Assembly: GCA_025455125.1 (NCBI GenBank) | Contig: JALONE010000021.1 | Location: 1 to 8,910 of the forward strand | Direction of reading: 5' to 3' | DNA from: Bacteroidota bacterium | GTDB taxonomy: Bacteria; Bacteroidota; Ignavibacteria; UBA10030 | DNA length: 8,910 nt | Part shown: in pieces, positions 6,181 through 8,910 of the stretch | Numbering within the stretch: position 1 is the first letter of the stretch | Layout: each line of letters starts with the position of its first letter | Notes under the pieces: model-generated | Told to the model about the DNA's origin: nothing | Databases searched by the model: none | Seen by the model: the letters and a program-made list of their open reading frames with translations, nothing else | Program-made: the position numbers and the translations under genes

Positions 6181-6918
6181 TCAGCTCCTTTGATTGACTA
6201 TCTCGAACACCTGTTCGGTCCGCAGGATGCTCCGGACCATGGATTCAAACACCAGACGCCCGTCATCGCGTCGCAGCACGGGGTCTGCCGCACGCTCCGG
6301 ATGGGGCATCATTCCCAGGACATTCCCCGATCTATTCACAATGCCTGCGATATTGTGCAGCGAACCGTTCGGATTCGCTTCAGGCATCACATCCCCCGTC
6401 GCGTTGCTGTAACGGAACACGATCTGGCGATTGTCTTCCAGCCCCTTCAGCGTCTCGTCGTCAGCGAAGTAGTTTCCCTCTCCGTGCGCGATCGGGATCC
6501 GCAGAACGTCTCCCGGACGGCATGCATTCGTGAATCGTGTTTGTTCGTTTTCGACCCGTACAAACACGTCCCGGCAGATGAAACGAAGCGACTCATTTCG
6601 GAGGAGCACTCCAGGAAGCAGTCCGGCTTCCGTGAGGATCTGAAATCCGTTGCAGATTCCGATGACGATGCCTCCGGCATTTGCGAAGCGGACGACATCC
6701 TTCATGACCGGTGAGAATCGCGCGATCGCGCCGCAACGCAGGTAATCGCCGTACGAAAACCCCCCCGGCAGAATGACAGCATCAACGTCCCCCACCGAGC
6801 CTTCCTTGTGCCAGATGAACCGCGCGTCCTGCCCGAGGATCTCACCCACGACGAAGTGCGAATCGTGGTCGCAATTCGATCCCGGGAACACAACAACGCC
6901 GATCTTCGCTTTTCTCAT
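6181..6918 (-). CDS. purQ: Phosphoribosylformylglycinamidine synthase, glutaminase subunit PurQ
   Basis: 245 residues. PurQ releases ammonia from glutamine for FGAM synthase, step 4 of de novo purine synthesis, in a complex with PurS and the small-form PurL. The N-terminus KIGVVVFPGSNCDHD is characteristic. ILPGGFSYGDYLRCGA starts at 49. The class I glutaminase nucleophile is C89 in GICNGFQIL, and H206 and E208 in MMPHPERA complete the triad. The frame is open upstream of the start; the ATG at 6918 is chosen from the family N-terminus, with GGAAG about 8 nt upstream. purS ends 5 bp before it and tatA begins 2 bp after it. purL is not in the window. Confidence 0.96.
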   Translation of the reverse strand: MRKAKIGVVVFPGSNCDHDSHFVVGEILGQDARFIWHKEGSVGDVDAVILPGGFSYGDYLRCGAIARFSPVMKDVVRFANAGGIVIGICNGFQILTEAGLLPGVLLRNESLRFICRDVFVRVENEQTRFTNACRPGDVLRIPIAHGEGNYFADDETLKGLEDNRQIVFRYSNATGDVMPEANPNGSLHNIAGIVNRSGNVLGMMPHPERAADPVLRRDDGRLVFESMVRSILRTEQVFEIVNQRS

Positions 6919-6923
6919 CGCGT

Positions 6924-7184
6924 TCACTTCCGGTGCTCTCCATTGCGAACGAGGGTGACCGTGAAGTCCTCCATGACCGGATTGGCCAACAGCTTTTTTG
7001 CGATCTCTTCCGCGACACGCAAGGCTTCTTTGCCGTCCGTGGTGTCGATGTCCAAATCGACGATCTTTCCGATCCGAACGTTTCCCACCGAGGTGAATCC
7101 CATCGAATGGATCCCATGCTCCACGGCTTTCCCTTGCGGATCGAGGATGGAGGTTCGAAGAGTCACGGTCACTTGGACATGCAT
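6924..7184 (-). CDS. purS: Phosphoribosylformylglycinamidine synthase subunit PurS
   Basis: 86 residues, a normal PurS size (about 80-85). PurS is the small structural subunit that bridges PurQ and PurL in the three-part FGAM synthase. The features are a beta strand start MHVQVTVTLRTSILDPQGKA, the conserved segment VEHGIHSMGF, VRIGKIVDLDI, and the C-terminal LLANPVMEDFTVTL. The start at 7184 has GGGAG 8-9 nt upstream. The same frame runs further upstream into pssA, but that extension has no PurS similarity. purQ follows after 5 bp, consistent with stoichiometric expression of the subunits. Confidence 0.95.
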   Translation of the reverse strand: MHVQVTVTLRTSILDPQGKAVEHGIHSMGFTSVGNVRIGKIVDLDIDTTDGKEALRVAEEIAKKLLANPVMEDFTVTLVRNGEHRK

Positions 7185-7201
7185 ACGAGCGTCTCCCGAG
7201 G

Positions 7202-7966
7202 TCAAATGTCGATACCCGACAATTCGTTCTTTGGAACAGTTGGGGATTGCTGCGGAGTCGTGTGCCGACGCACGGCATTGACTATGGCGCGTACGATACC
7301 AAACAAAATGAACGCTGCCAGCACGTGAAACAAGAGCGTCGCCTTGGAAAAGAGAACGATCAACAACGCAACCGCAACGCTCACTGCCTTCCATGGGTGG
7401 GCGGCTAGCTGTCGTTTCGAGAATTTCGGAAGCGTATCATACTTGATGGTGCTCACCATGAGCAGGGAGAGCACGATGACCAGCGGTGCGAGGGCGTCCT
7501 TGGGCCAGCCTGTGAGCCCGTTTGCTTCGGAGTAGTACTGGAAGATGAATGCGCAAACCGTCAGCGCCTGCATCGGAATCGGCAGGCCGTTGAAGTAGTC
7601 CTTGTCAAATCCGACCAGCTGCACATTGAATCGTGCCAGGCGAATCGCGCCGAACATGAGAGGCAATGCGGCGATCAGCAGGCCAAGATTGCCAAACTCG
7701 TGCAACGAAGCCTTGAAGACAAGGAACGCCGGCGCGGCACCGAACGAAACGACATCTGCGAGCGAATCGAGTTCCACGCCAAACTGACTCGACGATTTGG
7801 TGATGCGCGCCATCATGCCGTCCAGCGTGTCGAAGATGGCGGCGAGGCCGATGAAGGCCGCTGCGGCGAGGAGGCTTCCCTCGTGCGTGTGCACAATGGC
7901 GAGAAATCCACAAAACACATTTAGCGTCGTGAACAGGCTCGGGACGACCGCCCGGGTGATCTTCAT
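7202..7966 (-). CDS. pssA: CDP-diacylglycerol--serine O-phosphatidyltransferase
   Basis: 254 residues, an integral membrane enzyme that makes phosphatidylserine from CDP-diacylglycerol and serine. The CDP-alcohol phosphatidyltransferase motif D-x2-DG-x2-AR-x8-G-x3-D-x3-D is complete, with D46, D49, D67 and D71 as metal and catalytic aspartates (DTLDGMMAR then GVELDSLAD). The N-terminus VPSLFTTLNVFCGFLAI is typical of the PssA type II group rather than PgsA. There are several hydrophobic segments, at about 30-45, 92-108, 134-146, 160-173 and 193-225. GGAG lies 11 nt before the ATG. It sits 21 bp after psd, which uses its product, so the pair completes phosphatidylethanolamine synthesis; purS follows after 17 bp. 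Confidence 0.95.
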   Translation of the reverse strand: MKITRAVVPSLFTTLNVFCGFLAIVHTHEGSLLAAAAFIGLAAIFDTLDGMMARITKSSSQFGVELDSLADVVSFGAAPAFLVFKASLHEFGNLGLLIAALPLMFGAIRLARFNVQLVGFDKDYFNGLPIPMQALTVCAFIFQYYSEANGLTGWPKDALAPLVIVLSLLMVSTIKYDTLPKFSKRQLAAHPWKAVSVAVALLIVLFSKATLLFHVLAAFILFGIVRAIVNAVRRHTTPQQSPTVPKNELSGIDI

Positions 7967-7987
7967 GAGGAGATGCTCTCCGATCCG

Positions 7988-8641
7988 TTAAGGGGCGAAT
8001 TCCGCGATGATGGTTTCCCCGGCTGTCGTCACGTCGCCGACCTTCACGTTTACTTTCGCTGTGACCGGGACAAAGACATCAAGGCGTGAGCCGAACTTGA
8101 TCATCCCAAACCGTTCTCCGGCAACGACGGCATCCCCCGTTCTGAGGTCGCAGACGATCCGCCGCGCGACAAACCCGGCGATCTGTTTGAACGACACCTT
8201 GCCGTGCTGATTCTCCATTCCGATGATCATCTGCTCGTTCTTTTCCGAAGCCTTGTCTTCAAACGCCGCGAAATACTCCCCCTTCACGTACCGCGTGTGC
8301 GTCACGGTTCCGGTGATGGGATTGCGATTCACGTGCACATTCAGCGGCGACATGAAGATGCTGATGAAGCGGACCTCCGAATGGAAGAACTCATTGTCCT
8401 GGACGGTCTTGACATGAATGACCTTTCCGTCCGCAGGGGCGATGACGAGCCTGTCGCCTTTCGGGGTGGTCCGGTTCGGATCGCGGAAAAAGTTCACCGT
8501 GAGCGCAAGGAAGACGAAGGCGACAAGCGCCACGCCGTAGCGAAGGATCTTCGGTTCGATGAACAACAGGGCGAGAACGATGACGATGAGGCAAACCGCG
8601 GTGACGGTGAAGAATACGTCGTAGCCGTAACGTGTGATCAT
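7988..8641 (-). CDS. psd: Phosphatidylserine decarboxylase, short membrane-anchored form
   Basis: 217 residues, matching the short (about 210-230) Psd class rather than the roughly 300-residue E. coli type. It converts phosphatidylserine to phosphatidylethanolamine with a pyruvoyl group made by self-cleavage. Two hydrophobic segments at about 9-28 and 33-50 anchor the N-terminus. FFRDPNRTTP (51-60), APADGKV (68-74), FMSPLNVHVNR (96-106) and the C-terminal RFGMIKFGSRLDVF follow. The processing site is expected between G184 and S185. The ATG at 8641 has no strong Shine-Dalgarno sequence but lies 9 bp after the lipA stop, so translation may be coupled. pssA is 21 bp downstream. Confidence 0.95.
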   Translation of the reverse strand: MITRYGYDVFFTVTAVCLIVIVLALLFIEPKILRYGVALVAFVFLALTVNFFRDPNRTTPKGDRLVIAPADGKVIHVKTVQDNEFFHSEVRFISIFMSPLNVHVNRNPITGTVTHTRYVKGEYFAAFEDKASEKNEQMIIGMENQHGKVSFKQIAGFVARRIVCDLRTGDAVVAGERFGMIKFGSRLDVFVPVTAKVNVKVGDVTTAGETIIAEFAP

Positions 8642-8650
8642 TGAATGGTC

Positions 8651-8910
8651 TTAGACTTGTCCCGCTGCATGATAGGAACTCCGCACAAGCGGACCTGATT
8701 CGACATGACGGAATCCCATCTTCAATCCTTCCACCTTAAGCATCCGGAATTCTTCCGGGTGCACATAGCGGTCGATTGGAAGATGGTCTTTCGTCGGTTG
8801 CAGATACTGTCCGAGCGTCAGGATGCCGCCGCCGACGGCGATGACATCTTGCATGACCTCGAGCACTTCTTCGGTCCGTTCGCCGATGCCGAGCATCAGG
8901 CCGGTCTTTG
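8651..8910 (-). CDS. lipA: Lipoyl synthase, C-terminal fragment cut by the window edge
   Basis: The visible 85 codons are the C-terminal end of LipA, the radical SAM enzyme that inserts two sulfurs into octanoyl-carrier proteins such as the E2 subunits of 2-oxoacid dehydrogenases. The frame continues unbroken to the right edge (KTGLMLGIGERTEEV), so the ATG at 8896 is internal. Diagnostic segments are LTLGQYLQP, LPIDRYVHPEEF and the terminal GFRHVESGPLVRSSYHA; the first Ser of RSSY is the conserved ligand of the auxiliary 4Fe-4S cluster. The CX4CX5C and CX3CX2C motifs would lie beyond the window. It is the first visible gene of the minus-strand train, 9 bp before psd. Confidence 0.95.
   Translation of the reverse strand, partial: KTGLMLGIGERTEEVLEVMQDVIAVGGGILTLGQYLQPTKDHLPIDRYVHPEEFRMLKVEGLKMGFRHVESGPLVRSSYHAAGQV

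Noticed and set aside
6919..7278. Longer 365-residue form of the purQ frame
   Set aside because: The upstream part is a shadow of purS and pssA with no PurQ similarity. PurQ proteins start at the MRKAKIGVVVFPGSN position.
1..8910. Defence island, prophage, CRISPR array, insertion sequence or biosynthetic cluster
   Set aside because: All substantial frames on both strands are explained by core metabolic or cell-wall genes. No transposase, integrase, Cas or nuclease motifs and no spaced palindromic repeats were seen.

Overview
The window is a stretch of bacterial chromosome of moderate to high GC, packed with housekeeping genes. No phage, transposon, CRISPR, rRNA or tRNA signal was seen. A NagZ-like GH3 glycosidase of the form common in Bacteroidota and relatives, a DUF1343/NamZ protein, a short membrane-anchored phosphatidylserine decarboxylase and the split PurS/PurQ purine enzyme together suggest the FCB assemblage (Bacteroidota, Chlorobi or Ignavibacteria relatives). 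That placement is inference from gene content, not a phylogenetic result.

Layout. Positions 2-727 (+) hold the C-terminal part of a PLP-dependent trans-sulfuration enzyme. Positions 784-2406 (+) encode an exported GH3 beta-N-acetylhexosaminidase. It converges, with 11 bp between them, on an exported DUF1343/NamZ-type exo-beta-N-acetylmuramidase (3656-2418, -). A Nudix hydrolase (4225-3692, -) lies 35 bp upstream of that gene. Next come a 154-bp array of 22 in-phase G-rich heptamers (4246-4399) and a strong rho-independent terminator (4436-4471). From there to the right edge runs a tightly packed minus-strand gene train, read lipA (partial), psd, pssA, purS, purQ, tatA, sucD, ndk, with gaps of only 2-38 bp. 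It ends at the terminator.

How the genes work together. The GH3 and NamZ proteins have complementary exo-activities on peptidoglycan glycan: GH3/NagZ removes terminal GlcNAc and NamZ removes terminal MurNAc. Together they look like a cell-wall salvage pair outside the cytoplasmic membrane. psd and pssA are the two consecutive steps of phosphatidylethanolamine synthesis. purS and purQ are two of the three parts of FGAM synthase; purL is not in the window. lipA, sucD and ndk touch TCA-cycle cofactor, succinyl-CoA and nucleotide metabolism, and tatA supplies a protein-export component. The train reads as one housekeeping operon of mixed functions.

The least ordinary signals are the heptamer array, which has a regular 21-bp higher-order period and ends 20 bp before the Nudix start codon, the lysine-rich C-terminal extension on SucD, and the convergent NagZ/NamZ pair. 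I found no convincing undescribed multi-gene system.
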